From: Pseudomonas sp. MTM4
GTDB lineage: Bacteria > Pseudomonadota > Gammaproteobacteria > Pseudomonadales > Pseudomonadaceae
Assembly (NCBI RefSeq): GCF_019355055.1
Contig: NZ_CP048411.1
Location: 3,313,501 to 3,377,500 of the forward strand
DNA: 64,000 nt
Direction of reading: 5' to 3'
Below, one piece after another: positions 28,480 through 38,133 of the stretch. Position numbers and translations under genes: made by a program. Position 1 is the stretch's first letter. Each line of letters starts with the position of its first letter. The notes under the pieces were generated by a model. It did not search any database. It saw only the letters and a program-made list of their open reading frames with translations, and was not told where the DNA came from.

Positions 28480-31400
28480 ATGCTCAGTCTCTACCACGCT
28501 CCCGATCTGGAAACCCTCGGCGAACTGGCGACCACCTTGCTTGCCCAGCCACTGAGCGATCCTTTCGCGCCGGCACTGGTGGTGGTGCCGAGCCAGGGCA
28601 TGGGCCGTTGGCTGACGCTGGAGCTGGCGCGCAAGCAAGGCATCGCCATGCAACTGGAAATGCAGCTGCCGGCCAAGTTCGTCTGGGATCTGAGCCGCAC
28701 GGTGCTGGGCAGCCTGCCGGAGCAATCAGCCTTCTCGCCGACGGCGCTTACCTGGCGCCTGTACGGCTGGCTGTGCGAGCCGTCCAACCTCGAACTGGCG
28801 CCCCGCCTGGCGCAATATCTCGACGGCGGCGACGAGCGCCGGCGGCTGAGTCTAGGGGCGAAGATCGCCGATGTTTTTGACCAATACTTGCTCTACCGCG
28901 ACGACTGGCTGGCGGCTTGGGAACGCGGCGATACCCTCGATCTTGGCCCCGACGAAGCCTGGCAGGCGTTGCTCTGGCGCGAGCTGACCAAGGACGGCCA
29001 TCCGCATCGCGCCCGTCTGCTCGACGACCTGCTGCAGCGTCTTTATAGCGACGAACCCTTGCCCGGCTTGCCCGAGCGGCTGCTGGTGTTCGGCATCAGC
29101 AGCCTGCCGCCGCACCACTTGCGCGTACTCGATGGTCTGGCTCGGCATGTCGACGTGGTCGTCTGCGCGCTCAACCCGAGCCGCGAGGCTTGGGGCGAGA
29201 TCCGCGATATCCGGGAGCTCGCGCGACAGCCAGAGAGCGGTGTCGATGATTGGTATCTCGACGTCGGCCACCCTCTGCTGGCGAGCCTCGGCAAGCAGGG
29301 CCGCGACTTCTTCGATTCGCTGTTCAGCCTCGCGACGAGCGAAGGTCGTCAGGAAATCGGCCTGTATTCCGAAGACGACGACCTGCGCGACGACAGCCTG
29401 CTGCACGCGCTACAGAACGACATTCTGCGTCTGCGCACCCGCATGCCCGACGAGCGCATGATCCTTGTCGAGGATGACCGCTCGCTGGAGGTGCATATCG
29501 CCCATTCGCCGTTGCGCGAGGTGGAGATTCTTCACGATCAGTTGTTGGCACGCTTCGCCGCCGATCCGGCGCTGAGCTCGGATCAGGTCGTGGTGCTGAC
29601 CCCCGATATCGAGCGTTACGCGCCCTTTATCGAAGCGGTGTTCGCCCCGCGCGAGGGCAGCCCTCGGATTCCTTACAGCCTCGCCGATCGCAGCCTGCGC
29701 GCCGAAGTGCCGTTGATCGAGGCTTTCCTCGAATTGCTGATGCTGGCGCAGAGTCGTTTCGCCGCCGAGGAAATCCTCGCCTGGCTGGAGCAACCGGCCA
29801 TCGCCCGTCGCGCCGGGATCGAAAGCGAAGACCTGCCGCTGCTGCGCGACTGGCTGCGCGAGGCGGGTGTGCGCTGGGGCCGCGATGGCAGCCAGCGGGC
29901 GCGACTGGGCTTGCCGGACGAATCCGCCTTCACTTGGCGCCAGGGGCTGGATCGGTTGCTACTGGGCTTCGCCGCGCCGCCGCAACTGGCCGGCGACTCT
30001 GCTCCGCTGCTCGGTGAACATTGGCCTCTGGACGCGCTGGAGGGTGCGCGAGGCCAGCTGTTGGGTCGGCTGGTGGAGTTCGTCGAACGGCTCGGCAAAC
30101 TCGCCGATCAGCTGGCCCGTCCGCGCCCGCTGGCCGAATGGGCGGACGACCTGCAAGTGCTGCTCGATACCCTGTTCGACGAGCGCGAGGCCGGCGACAC
30201 CCTGCTGCTGTTATCCCAGGCCTGCGCCTCCTTGCGCGACCAGGCGCAGGCCGCGGACCTCGAGCGCCCCATCGAACTGGAACTGGTGCATCAACAACTC
30301 AGCGCCGCACTGCAGCAGGGCGGCGGCGCCTCAGGTTTTCTCACCGGTGCGGTGACCTTCTGCACCATGGTGCCGATGCGCAGCCTGCCGTTCCGTGTGG
30401 TCTGCCTGCTCGGCCTGGACGACGGCGCCTTTCCACGGAGAACGCCGCCGTCGGGCTTCGACCTGATCGGCCGCCACCCCCGGCGCGGCGACCGTGCACG
30501 GCGGCTGGATGATCGCTACCTGCTGCTGGAGACGCTGCTCTCGGCGCGCGAGGCGCTGTACCTGTCCTATGTCGGCCGCGACCCGCGCGACAACGCCGTC
30601 TTGCCACCTTCTGTATTGCTCAGCGAGGTGCTCGAAGCCGTCGACATGACCGCCGTCTGCAAGAGCGAGCCCGCTCGCGATCCTGCTCGCACCGATGCCT
30701 CGCAGCCGAAACAGCCCAAGGCCAGCGAGAAGATTCTCGTCGCCCACCCATTGCAGCCGTTCTCGCCAAACAATTTCGGTGGTGCCCCCAGCGCCGGTTA
30801 CTCGCTGCCCTGGTTCCGTGCCGCCCAGCGCCTGGCCGAGCCGCCGCAGACACAAGTGCAACCCTTTACCAGCCTGCTCGCCGAGCCCGACGAGGCCTGG
30901 CTGACCATTGAGCCGTCCCAGCTGTTGCAGTGCTTCCGCCATCCGTCGCGCTTCCTGCTCGAACAGCGCCTGGGTCTGCGCCTGGCCGATGACCAGGAGG
31001 CGCTTGCCAGCGATGAGCCCTTCGACCTGGAATTGCCCGCCTGGAACGGCCTGCGCCGCCTGTCGCTGCAAGCGCTGGAGCACGGCTGGAGCGATGAGGA
31101 AGAGCGGCGCATGGCCTGTGCCGCCGGCTGGCTGCCCACTGGCGAACTGGGCCAGGCGCTGTGGGGTAAGTTGCGCGGCCCGGTGCGCGCGTTCGCTCCG
31201 CGACTGTTCGAACTGCGTCCCGACGACATACCCGAACCGCTGCCGGTGGACATCACCCTGGCGGGCGTGCGTATTCACGGCTGGCTCGACGGCGTGACGC
31301 CGGGCGGGCTGTTCGGCTGGAAGCTCGGCCGTCTCGGCGAATGGGACCTGCCGCCGTTCTGGCTGCGCCACTTGCTGCTCAACCTCGCCGCCACGCCCGG

Positions 31401-31794
31401 CATCGAACGCAACAGTTTGATGCTGTCGCCGGCCGGTGACTGGCAACTCCGCCCGCTGGCAAACGCCGCGCAACTGCTTGAACCCTGGCTCGCCGCCTAT
31501 CGATGTGCGATCCGTGAACCGCTGCCGCTGTTGCCGCGCAGCAGCCATGCCTTTGCCAAGGGCTATCGCAAGCCGGCCCGCGGCAGCGAGCCGCTCGAGT
31601 GCGCCCGCAAGCGCGCCCGCGAAGCCTGGCTGGGCGCCGAGTTCAGCCCCATAGCCGCCGAGTCTGAAGACCCGTGGAATGCTCTGGCGTTTCGCGACCG
31701 TGATCCGCTGGATGAACGCTTCGAAACCTTGGCCGAACAGTTGATCGGTCCGGCGCTGGATGCCCTGGCCCAGGACGAGGAGCAAGACGCATGA
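28480..31794 (+). CDS. recC: Exodeoxyribonuclease V gamma subunit RecC
   Basis: RecC subunit of the RecBCD helicase-nuclease that processes double-strand DNA ends and recognises Chi. At 1104 residues it is of usual length. The start MLSLYHAPDLETLGELATTLL and the inactive-helicase motif VVVPSQGMGRWLTLELARKQG are typical, as are FCTMVPMRSLPFRVVCLLGLDDGAFPR and the C-terminal nuclease-like region (HLLLNLAATPG). I start at ATG 28480; the upstream open frame is unlike RecC. It lies directly before recB but separated by a 181-base REP-containing gap rather than being tightly packed. Gene order recC-recB-recD is that of Pseudomonas. Confidence 0.96.
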   Translation: MLSLYHAPDLETLGELATTLLAQPLSDPFAPALVVVPSQGMGRWLTLELARKQGIAMQLEMQLPAKFVWDLSRTVLGSLPEQSAFSPTALTWRLYGWLCEPSNLELAPRLAQYLDGGDERRRLSLGAKIADVFDQYLLYRDDWLAAWERGDTLDLGPDEAWQALLWRELTKDGHPHRARLLDDLLQRLYSDEPLPGLPERLLVFGISSLPPHHLRVLDGLARHVDVVVCALNPSREAWGEIRDIRELARQPESGVDDWYLDVGHPLLASLGKQGRDFFDSLFSLATSEGRQEIGLYSEDDDLRDDSLLHALQNDILRLRTRMPDERMILVEDDRSLEVHIAHSPLREVEILHDQLLARFAADPALSSDQVVVLTPDIERYAPFIEAVFAPREGSPRIPYSLADRSLRAEVPLIEAFLELLMLAQSRFAAEEILAWLEQPAIARRAGIESEDLPLLRDWLREAGVRWGRDGSQRARLGLPDESAFTWRQGLDRLLLGFAAPPQLAGDSAPLLGEHWPLDALEGARGQLLGRLVEFVERLGKLADQLARPRPLAEWADDLQVLLDTLFDEREAGDTLLLLSQACASLRDQAQAADLERPIELELVHQQLSAALQQGGGASGFLTGAVTFCTMVPMRSLPFRVVCLLGLDDGAFPRRTPPSGFDLIGRHPRRGDRARRLDDRYLLLETLLSAREALYLSYVGRDPRDNAVLPPSVLLSEVLEAVDMTAVCKSEPARDPARTDASQPKQPKASEKILVAHPLQPFSPNNFGGAPSAGYSLPWFRAAQRLAEPPQTQVQPFTSLLAEPDEAWLTIEPSQLLQCFRHPSRFLLEQRLGLRLADDQEALASDEPFDLELPAWNGLRRLSLQALEHGWSDEEERRMACAAGWLPTGELGQALWGKLRGPVRAFAPRLFELRPDDIPEPLPVDITLAGVRIHGWLDGVTPGGLFGWKLGRLGEWDLPPFWLRHLLLNLAATPGIERNSLMLSPAGDWQLRPLANAAQLLEPWLAAYRCAIREPLPLLPRSSHAFAKGYRKPARGSEPLECARKRAREAWLGAEFSPIAAESEDPWNALAFRDRDPLDERFETLAEQLIGPALDALAQDEEQDA

Positions 31795-31818
31795 GCCTGT
31801 CGATTTTCTGCCTACACC

Positions 31819-31879
31819 GTAGGGTGCGCTCCGCGCACCGCATGCGTCGATGCCTGGTGGTGCGCGAAGCGCGCCCTAC
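31819..31879. repeat. REP pair between recC and recB
   Basis: GTAGGGTGCGCTCCGCGCACC and the inverted GGTGGTGCGCGAAGCGCGCC-CTAC copy form two hairpins facing each other, a variant of the window's REP core with GCGC in place of GGGC. Confidence 0.8.
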
Positions 31880-31975
31880 GAAAAGCTCGTGCACTGTGGA
31901 GTGGTCCCTCCGTGGCCGTACCGCATCGTCGCGAAAGCGTGCTGATAAACCCCATGCCGCCTCCGGGGGGTTCGC

Positions 31976-34900
31976 ATGAAATTGGACTTGCTCGATTCGC
32001 CCTTCGACGGCCGCTCGCTGATCGAGGCCAGCGCCGGCACCGGCAAGACCTGGACGCTTACGGCGCTCTACGCCCGCCTTTTGCTGGAGCGGCAGCTGTC
32101 GGTGGGGCAGATTCTGGTGGTCACATACACCACCGCTGCCACCGCCGAGCTGCGCGAGCGTATCCGCGCGCGGCTAGCCGATCTGCTGGCAGTCTATGCA
32201 GGCACGCCCAGCGATGACGACTTTCTCAATCGCCTCCATGCCCGCTACCCGGACGACGCCTCGCGGCGGCGCCTGCTGCTGGCCGTGCACGGGTTCGACG
32301 AGGCGGCGATCTTTACCATCCACGGCTTCTGCCAGCGCGCCCTGCAGGACGCGGCCTTCGAGGCGGGCGGCGACTTTGATAGTGAGCTGACCGCCGACGA
32401 CCGCGAGATCATCGATGCCCTACTCGCCGATGCTTGGCGCAGCGAGCTGGCCGATGCCGATCCAGCCTGGGCGCGGTTTCTGGCCAAGAGCCGGATCACC
32501 CCGCTGTGGTTGCGCCAGCGTTTGCGCAGCCATCTGAGCAAGCCCTATCTGCGTGTCGAGCCGCAGGGGGCGCCGGTCGCGGCTGACCTGCGTCCGGTCG
32601 AGGCGGCCTGGCATCGGGCCGCGGCGCTCTGGCAAGAGGCCGGCAAGGCCTGGATCGCCGAGCTTTTCGCCCACGGCGGACTCAGCCAAAGCACCCACAA
32701 AAGCATCAAGTTCGAGCTTTGGCAGGGCGAGCTAGACACCTATTTCGCCGATCCGGCGGTGATGTTCGATCTACCCGAGGGTGCCGCCAAGTTTGGCGTG
32801 CGCGCCCTGAGCAAGGCCTGCAAAAAGGGCTTCGATGCGCCCGTCTGCGAGCTGGCCCATGCGCTAGACGAGCTGGCTGACCGGGTGGCCGAGGCGCTAC
32901 CGGCCGGCAAGCAGCGGTTGATCGCGCTGCAAGTGGCGCTGCTCGAACGGCTCAACCGCGAACTGCCGGAGCGCAAGGCGGCGCAGCGGCTGCTGGCCTT
33001 CGACGATCTGCTCAATCGCTTGAATCAGGCGCTGCAAGGACCAGTTGGCGAGGATTTGGCGGCCTCGCTTCGCACCACTTACCCGCTGGCGCTGATCGAC
33101 GAATTCCAGGACACCGACCCAATCCAGTACGCCATCTTCAACCGCATCTACGCCAAGGGCAGTCCGGCATCGCTGTGCTTTGTCGGCGACCCAAAGCAGG
33201 CGATCTACGCCTTCCGTGGTGCGGACCTGGCGACCTACATCACCGCTCGCAACCAGGCCGACCGACCCTACAATCTGCCGACCAACTACCGCTCCACGCC
33301 GGCATTGATCGCTGCGCTGAATCAGCTGTTCGACCATCCGCAACCGTTCGCCCAAAGCGACCTGCAATACCCGCCGGTGGGCGCCGCTGAGAAATCGCGT
33401 GCCAGCCTGTGCCTGGTAGAAGAGGGTGAGGCGGCGCCGTTGTCGCTGGTCTGGCTTGGCGACGATCCGCTGGGCAAGGGCGAGGCCGCGCAACTGGCGG
33501 CCTGCGACACCGCACGGCGCATCGCCCTGCAGCTGGCTGCTGCTGGCGAAGGTCGTGCCGGTTTTGAAAAGGACGGCGTGTTCACGGCACTCAAGGGTGG
33601 CGACATCGCCGTGCTCGTGGCGAATCACCGTCAGGCCGGCATGATTGCCGACGAGCTGGCCGCCCGCGGCGTGCCCAGCGTGCGTCGCGGGCGCGACAGC
33701 GTCTGGCGCAGCGAAGAGGCGACCGAACTTGCCGCGGTGCTGGCCGCCTACGCCGAGCCGGGTCGCGAGGGTTTGCTGCGTTACGCCCTGGCTACGCGCC
33801 TGCTGGGCCGCAGCGCCGCCGATCTCGCGCGCTGCCAGGACGACCAGCAACAGTGGGACGCCGAGCGTGAAGCGGCCGAGCGTTATCACCAGCTCTGGCA
33901 GCAACAAGGCTTCATGCGCGTGTTCCGTGCCTGGCTCGACGAGCAGGCCGTGGCCGAGCGGCTGCTGGCGCGGGTTGATGGCGAGCGTCGGCTGACCAAT
34001 CTGCTGCACCTGGGCGAATTGCTGCAGGCCGAGAGCTTGTTGCGCCCCGGCCTCGAACCCTTACTCGCCTGGTTCAACGCGCAGCGCGGCAGCGAAGGCG
34101 CCGGCGAAGAAGCGTTGCTACGCCTGGAAAGCGATGCCGAGCGGGTACAGATCGTCACCATCCACACCAGCAAGGGCCTCGAATACCCGCTGGTGTTCTG
34201 TCCTTTCCTCTGGGACGGCAAGCTCCTGGGCAAGAACCGAGACAGCGCCCGCTGCCACGATGACAGCGGTCAGCCGCTGCTGGATTTGGGCAGCGACGAA
34301 CTGGAAGAAAACCTCGAACGTGCCCGGCAGGAAGTCTTCGCCGAACAGCTGCGCCTGGCCTACGTTGCCCTGACCCGCGCCCGTGACCGGCTTTGGCTGC
34401 ATTGGGGGCCAGTGAGCCTGCCTAAAGCGAAAAAGGATGGCAGCCTGCCGGACGAAGGCCTGCACAGCAGTGCTTTGGCCTGGCTGCTGCACGGTCGGGC
34501 GTTGCCCGGCAATGACGGGCTGAAAGAGCTCGGCAATCATCTGGCCGACGTGAACTGCGCCAGCCTGCGTACCGCCATCGAGCGGCTTGTCGCGGTAAGC
34601 GAAGGCAGCATGGCGCTGCTATCGCTGGAGCAGCACGAAGCCAGCGCCCAGGGACCGGGTCGCGCCGCACCTCCACAGCAGTTGTCGCAGCTCAACCGCA
34701 GCCTGCACAGCGCCTGGCGCATCGGCAGTTTTTCCGGTCTGGCCGCCGGGATGCATATGGAGGCGCCAGATCGCGACGCCCTGGCGATCCCCAATGCCGG
34801 CGAGCCGGGCAGCGGCTTCTTCGCGTTCCCGCGCGGCGCACGGGCCGGTACCTGCCTGCACGCGATCCTAGAAGATTGGGCGCGGGGTAAGGGCGAGCTG

Positions 34901-35521
34901 CCGGAGCTGATCGAGCCGGCGTTGCAGGCCTATGGGCTGCCGGTGGAGTGGAAAGAGATCGCCTCCGCCCATCTGCAACAGGTCTTGGAGACCGACCTGG
35001 ATGGGGCTGGTCTGAGCCTTTCCGGCCTGCAAGCCGCGCGGCGATTGCCCGAGCTGGGCTTCACCTTTCCGGTTCAGGATCTCGATGTGACGCGCCTGCG
35101 TACGCTGCTGACAGACCCGGCCAACGGCCTCGCCGGACCTCTGCGCGAGGCGGCGGCTCGCTTGGAGTTCGACAGCCTAAAAGGTTTTCTCAAGGGCTTC
35201 ATCGACTTGACCTTCGAGCATGATGGCCGCTGGTACATCGCCGACTACAAATCCAACTGGCTTGGCCCGGACGCCAGCTACTACGGCGGCGAGCGGCTGC
35301 TGCAGGCGCTGGCCGGCGAGCACTATTACCTGCAATACCTGATCTACCTGGTGGCGCTGCGCCGCTTTCTGCGCCAGCGCCTGGCAGACTTCCGCGACGA
35401 GCAGCTGGGCGGTGCCTTCTACCTGTTCCTACGCGGGATGCCCGAGGCTGGCGTGTACTTTGCGAGGCCGGACGATGCGCTGCTCGATGCGTTGGATCGG
35501 CTGTTCGAGGAGGGTAGATGA
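31976..35521 (+). CDS. recB: Exodeoxyribonuclease V beta subunit RecB
   Basis: RecB subunit: 3'-5' SF1 helicase plus the single nuclease of RecBCD. The 1181 residues show Walker A ASAGTGKTWTLTALYARLL (about 19-37), motif Ia VVTYTTAATAELRERIRARL, the UvrD-type Walker B LALIDEFQDTDPIQYAIF, FVGDPKQAIYAFRGAD, LPTNYRSTPALI, and motif V-VI IVTIHTSKGLEYPLVF and AYVALTRARDRLWL. The C-terminal nuclease domain has FIDLTFEHDGRWYIADYKSN, carrying the metal-binding Asp and the DYK catalytic triad. The ATG at 31976 has a G-run ribosome-binding site. RecD follows after a 196-base REP-bearing gap. Confidence 0.97.
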   Translation: MKLDLLDSPFDGRSLIEASAGTGKTWTLTALYARLLLERQLSVGQILVVTYTTAATAELRERIRARLADLLAVYAGTPSDDDFLNRLHARYPDDASRRRLLLAVHGFDEAAIFTIHGFCQRALQDAAFEAGGDFDSELTADDREIIDALLADAWRSELADADPAWARFLAKSRITPLWLRQRLRSHLSKPYLRVEPQGAPVAADLRPVEAAWHRAAALWQEAGKAWIAELFAHGGLSQSTHKSIKFELWQGELDTYFADPAVMFDLPEGAAKFGVRALSKACKKGFDAPVCELAHALDELADRVAEALPAGKQRLIALQVALLERLNRELPERKAAQRLLAFDDLLNRLNQALQGPVGEDLAASLRTTYPLALIDEFQDTDPIQYAIFNRIYAKGSPASLCFVGDPKQAIYAFRGADLATYITARNQADRPYNLPTNYRSTPALIAALNQLFDHPQPFAQSDLQYPPVGAAEKSRASLCLVEEGEAAPLSLVWLGDDPLGKGEAAQLAACDTARRIALQLAAAGEGRAGFEKDGVFTALKGGDIAVLVANHRQAGMIADELAARGVPSVRRGRDSVWRSEEATELAAVLAAYAEPGREGLLRYALATRLLGRSAADLARCQDDQQQWDAEREAAERYHQLWQQQGFMRVFRAWLDEQAVAERLLARVDGERRLTNLLHLGELLQAESLLRPGLEPLLAWFNAQRGSEGAGEEALLRLESDAERVQIVTIHTSKGLEYPLVFCPFLWDGKLLGKNRDSARCHDDSGQPLLDLGSDELEENLERARQEVFAEQLRLAYVALTRARDRLWLHWGPVSLPKAKKDGSLPDEGLHSSALAWLLHGRALPGNDGLKELGNHLADVNCASLRTAIERLVAVSEGSMALLSLEQHEASAQGPGRAAPPQQLSQLNRSLHSAWRIGSFSGLAAGMHMEAPDRDALAIPNAGEPGSGFFAFPRGARAGTCLHAILEDWARGKGELPELIEPALQAYGLPVEWKEIASAHLQQVLETDLDGAGLSLSGLQAARRLPELGFTFPVQDLDVTRLRTLLTDPANGLAGPLREAAARLEFDSLKGFLKGFIDLTFEHDGRWYIADYKSNWLGPDASYYGGERLLQALAGEHYYLQYLIYLVALRRFLRQRLADFRDEQLGGAFYLFLRGMPEAGVYFARPDDALLDALDRLFEEGR

Positions 35522-35595
35522 TGCGAGACGCATGTTCTGTGAAGTGGGGCGAGCAGAGGTTTGCCTCAGCACAACGCCCATGTGGTGCACTTCTT

Positions 35596-35677
35596 GGTGG
35601 GCTAAAGCCCACCCTACAGGTGGCAAGCCTGGAGCCGGCGCGCTCCAACTTTTCTGTAGGGTGGGCTTCAGCCCACC
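35596..35677. repeat. REP pair between recB and recD
   Basis: An inverted REP (GGTGGGCTAAAGCCCACC + CTAC, 35596-35617) is followed 38 bases later by a direct-orientation REP (GTAG + GGTGGGCTTCAGCCCACC, 35656-35677). They lie in the 196-base gap between recB and recD. Confidence 0.88.
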
Positions 35678-35717
35678 GCGTGAACGGCGCGACGCCTACC
35701 GCGTGGGGGGACGTGCG

Positions 35718-37571
35718 ATGACGCTTCGCTCGGACCTGCCGCTCGGCCCGTTGGAACGTGCCTTCATTGACGGTTTGCGGCGCCTCGATCCTGAGGCCGC
35801 GGAGCCGGTGCTACTCGGCGCCGCGCTGTGTTGCGAGGCGCTTGGTAACGGCGACGTTTGTTTGCAATTGGGGAGCCTGGCCGGCAAACGTCCCTGGCCG
35901 GATCACGATGTCAGCCTGCCGCCACTCGCTAGCTGGCGTGAGCAGCTGACGATATCCCCGCTGGTCGGTGGGCCCGATGACTACGCACCGCTCACGCTCG
36001 TCGGCGACCGCCTCTATCTGTCCCGTTACCAAGCTTACGAACAGCAACTGGCCGAACAGCTGCTGTCCCGCTCGGCGGATGTGCCGGAGGTAGACGAACC
36101 GCAGCTCAGCGAGAGTCTGGCGCGATTGTTCGCCTTCAATCAGCAAAGCCCCGACTGGCAGCGGTTGGCTGCGGCGCAGGCGGTACGCCGTCGGCTGGCA
36201 GTGATTTCTGGCGGCCCCGGCACGGGCAAGACCACCACCGTGGTGCGGTTGCTGGCGGCGCTGCTGGAACAGCCTGGCGGCGAGCGTTTGGCGATTGGTC
36301 TCGCAGCGCCCACTGGCAAAGCGGCGGCGCGCATGGCCGAGGCGATTCGCAATGCCAAGGCCAATTTGCCGATAAGCGATGCGCTCAAGGACGCGCTGCC
36401 GGACGAGGCGCGCACGCTGCATCGCCTGCTCGGCAGTCGCGGCGACAGCCCGAAAGTGCGCCACGACGCGGCCAACCCGCTGGCACTGGACGTGCTGGTG
36501 GTGGACGAGGCGTCGATGGTCGATCTGGCGCTGATGGCCAAACTGGTTGTCGCGCTGCCGCCAAAGGCACGGCTGATCCTGCTCGGCGACAAGGATCAAC
36601 TAGCCGCGGTGGAGGCCGGCGCGGTGTTCGCCGAACTCTGCGAAGGGCGCGGCTTCGACGCCCAGGCAGCGGGTGATTTGCAACGCATCACCGGGCAAAG
36701 CGTGCCGGTTGAGACGCCGCGCTCGCGCCTGGGTGATGCGGTGGTGCTGTTGACCCACAGCCATCGCTTCGCCGGCGACAGTGGCATCGGCGAACTGGCG
36801 CGGCGGATCAACGGCGGCGACGCCAAGGGTACCGTCGCGTTGTTGCAGGAAGGTCGCGCCGATCTGGCCTGGAACGCGGCGCCCACTTCCGCTGCGCTGA
36901 TCGAACGGCTGGAGCAGGGTTATGCGCCTTACCTGCAGGCCGCACGGCAAGCGGACCCGATCGCTGCATTCGATGCCTTCAATGGCTTTCGCGTACTGAC
37001 TGCTCAGCGCGAAGGCACCTTTGGCGTGACCGGTCTCAACGAGGCGCTGGAGGCGCGCTTCAAGCGGCACCTCGGCGTGCCGGCGCGCGAACGCTGGTAT
37101 CCGGGCCGTGCGGTGATGGTGCGGCAGAACGATTACGCGCTGGGCCTGTTCAACGGCGACATTGGTCTCTGTCTGAAAACCGAGTATGGCCTGCGCGTGT
37201 TTTTCGAGGGGGATGACGGTTATCGCGGCTTCGCCCCGGCGCGGCTGCCGAGCCATGACAGCGCCTTCGCCATGACCGTGCACAAAAGCCAGGGCTCGGA
37301 GTTCGATGAGGTGCTACTGGCGCTGCCGGAACAACCCAGTCCACTGCTGACCCGCTCGCTGTTCTACACCGGCATTACTCGAGCCAAGCGCAAGGTGGAA
37401 ATTTGGGCGCTGCCGGCGCGTCTCGCCGAGGCGGTAAACACCCGTGCCGAGCGAGCTGCGGGTTTGGCTGAAAGACTGGTACTACACGAGGCAGCGACCA
37501 GAGCCACAGAAGAGCCTCTACCGGGCTCCTCTGCAACCGAGCCGACGGGAAATCAGCTCAGCTTGTTCTGA
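35718..37571 (+). CDS. recD: Exodeoxyribonuclease V alpha subunit RecD
   Basis: RecD subunit, the 5'-3' SF1B helicase of RecBCD, 617 residues. After an N-terminal domain (about 1-150) that contacts RecC come Walker A SGGPGTGKTTTVVRLLAALL (about 165-184), GLAAPTGKAAARMAEAI, Walker B VLVVDEASMVDLALMAKL, LLGDKDQLAAVEAG, and the C-terminal motifs MTVHKSQGSEFDEVLL and LLTRSLFYTGITRAKRKV. The ATG at 35718 follows a G-rich ribosome-binding site (GGGGGGACGTGCG); the same frame is open upstream through the REP region but the extension is not family-like. It ends the recCBD cluster. The C-terminal tail is slightly longer than in E. coli. Confidence 0.96.
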   Translation: MTLRSDLPLGPLERAFIDGLRRLDPEAAEPVLLGAALCCEALGNGDVCLQLGSLAGKRPWPDHDVSLPPLASWREQLTISPLVGGPDDYAPLTLVGDRLYLSRYQAYEQQLAEQLLSRSADVPEVDEPQLSESLARLFAFNQQSPDWQRLAAAQAVRRRLAVISGGPGTGKTTTVVRLLAALLEQPGGERLAIGLAAPTGKAAARMAEAIRNAKANLPISDALKDALPDEARTLHRLLGSRGDSPKVRHDAANPLALDVLVVDEASMVDLALMAKLVVALPPKARLILLGDKDQLAAVEAGAVFAELCEGRGFDAQAAGDLQRITGQSVPVETPRSRLGDAVVLLTHSHRFAGDSGIGELARRINGGDAKGTVALLQEGRADLAWNAAPTSAALIERLEQGYAPYLQAARQADPIAAFDAFNGFRVLTAQREGTFGVTGLNEALEARFKRHLGVPARERWYPGRAVMVRQNDYALGLFNGDIGLCLKTEYGLRVFFEGDDGYRGFAPARLPSHDSAFAMTVHKSQGSEFDEVLLALPEQPSPLLTRSLFYTGITRAKRKVEIWALPARLAEAVNTRAERAAGLAERLVLHEAATRATEEPLPGSSATEPTGNQLSLF

Positions 37572-37689
37572 GCGTGCACAGCTAAGTCAGCATGATCGCA
37601 GCGCATCGCAACTTGTTTCGTGAAGCGGTTGTGCGTTTGGGTCGCGCAATTCTGTTCCGATGGCTGTTCGTCGATCACCGGGACACCCG

Positions 37690-38133
37690 ATGAAAACCTT
37701 CTTTCTTCTGGTCTGGGGCTTGCTTAGCCTGTTGCTCACAGCGGCCGTATTGCGTGAGCTCTGGCTTGATCCCTCTCTGGCCAGCATTTTGGTGCTGCTG
37801 CTGGTTGGCTATTACATCTTCTGCTTCTTTCAGCTGATCCGTGCCGCCTATCTGCCCTGGGGATTGCTGGGTTCGTATCGGCGCAGTGGTTATTGGCTGT
37901 GCCTGATGCTGCAGCCGCTGACGCTGATTCCACTGCATGCTGCCTACAAGGTTTGGGTGCAGGGCGGCTACGTGGCGGTTGAAGCTTCGCGGCGTACCGC
38001 ATGGATGCACCATCTGCTCGGTTGGCTACAGGACGCGCTAGGCTATCTCGGGCCCCTGCTTACGCTCTGCGCGTTGGGTGTCGGCCTGGCAGTGGCGCTG
38101 CTGCGCTTGCTTCGCACGCAGGATCTGCGCTGA
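37690..38133 (+). CDS. Hypothetical multipass membrane protein
   Basis: Protein of 147 residues I do not recognise. Hydrophobicity suggests four membrane segments: FLLVWGLLSLLLTAAVL (about 4-20), ILVLLLVGYYIFCFFQLI (about 33-50), YWLCLMLQPLTLIPLHAA (about 68-85) and LLTLCALGVGLAVALLRLL (about 123-141). A conserved-looking amphipathic stretch lies between helices three and four (YKVWVQGGYVAVEASRRTAWMHHLLG). The start could instead be the ATG at 37660, adding ten residues. It follows recD by about 120 bases on the same strand and converges on the AEC transporter, whose stop abuts its own at 38133/38134. Confidence 0.6.
   Translation: MKTFFLLVWGLLSLLLTAAVLRELWLDPSLASILVLLLVGYYIFCFFQLIRAAYLPWGLLGSYRRSGYWLCLMLQPLTLIPLHAAYKVWVQGGYVAVEASRRTAWMHHLLGWLQDALGYLGPLLTLCALGVGLAVALLRLLRTQDLR

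Noticed and set aside
31795..31975. Small frame spanning the recC-recB gap as a gene
   Set aside because: It is made mostly of the REP hairpins and has no homology.
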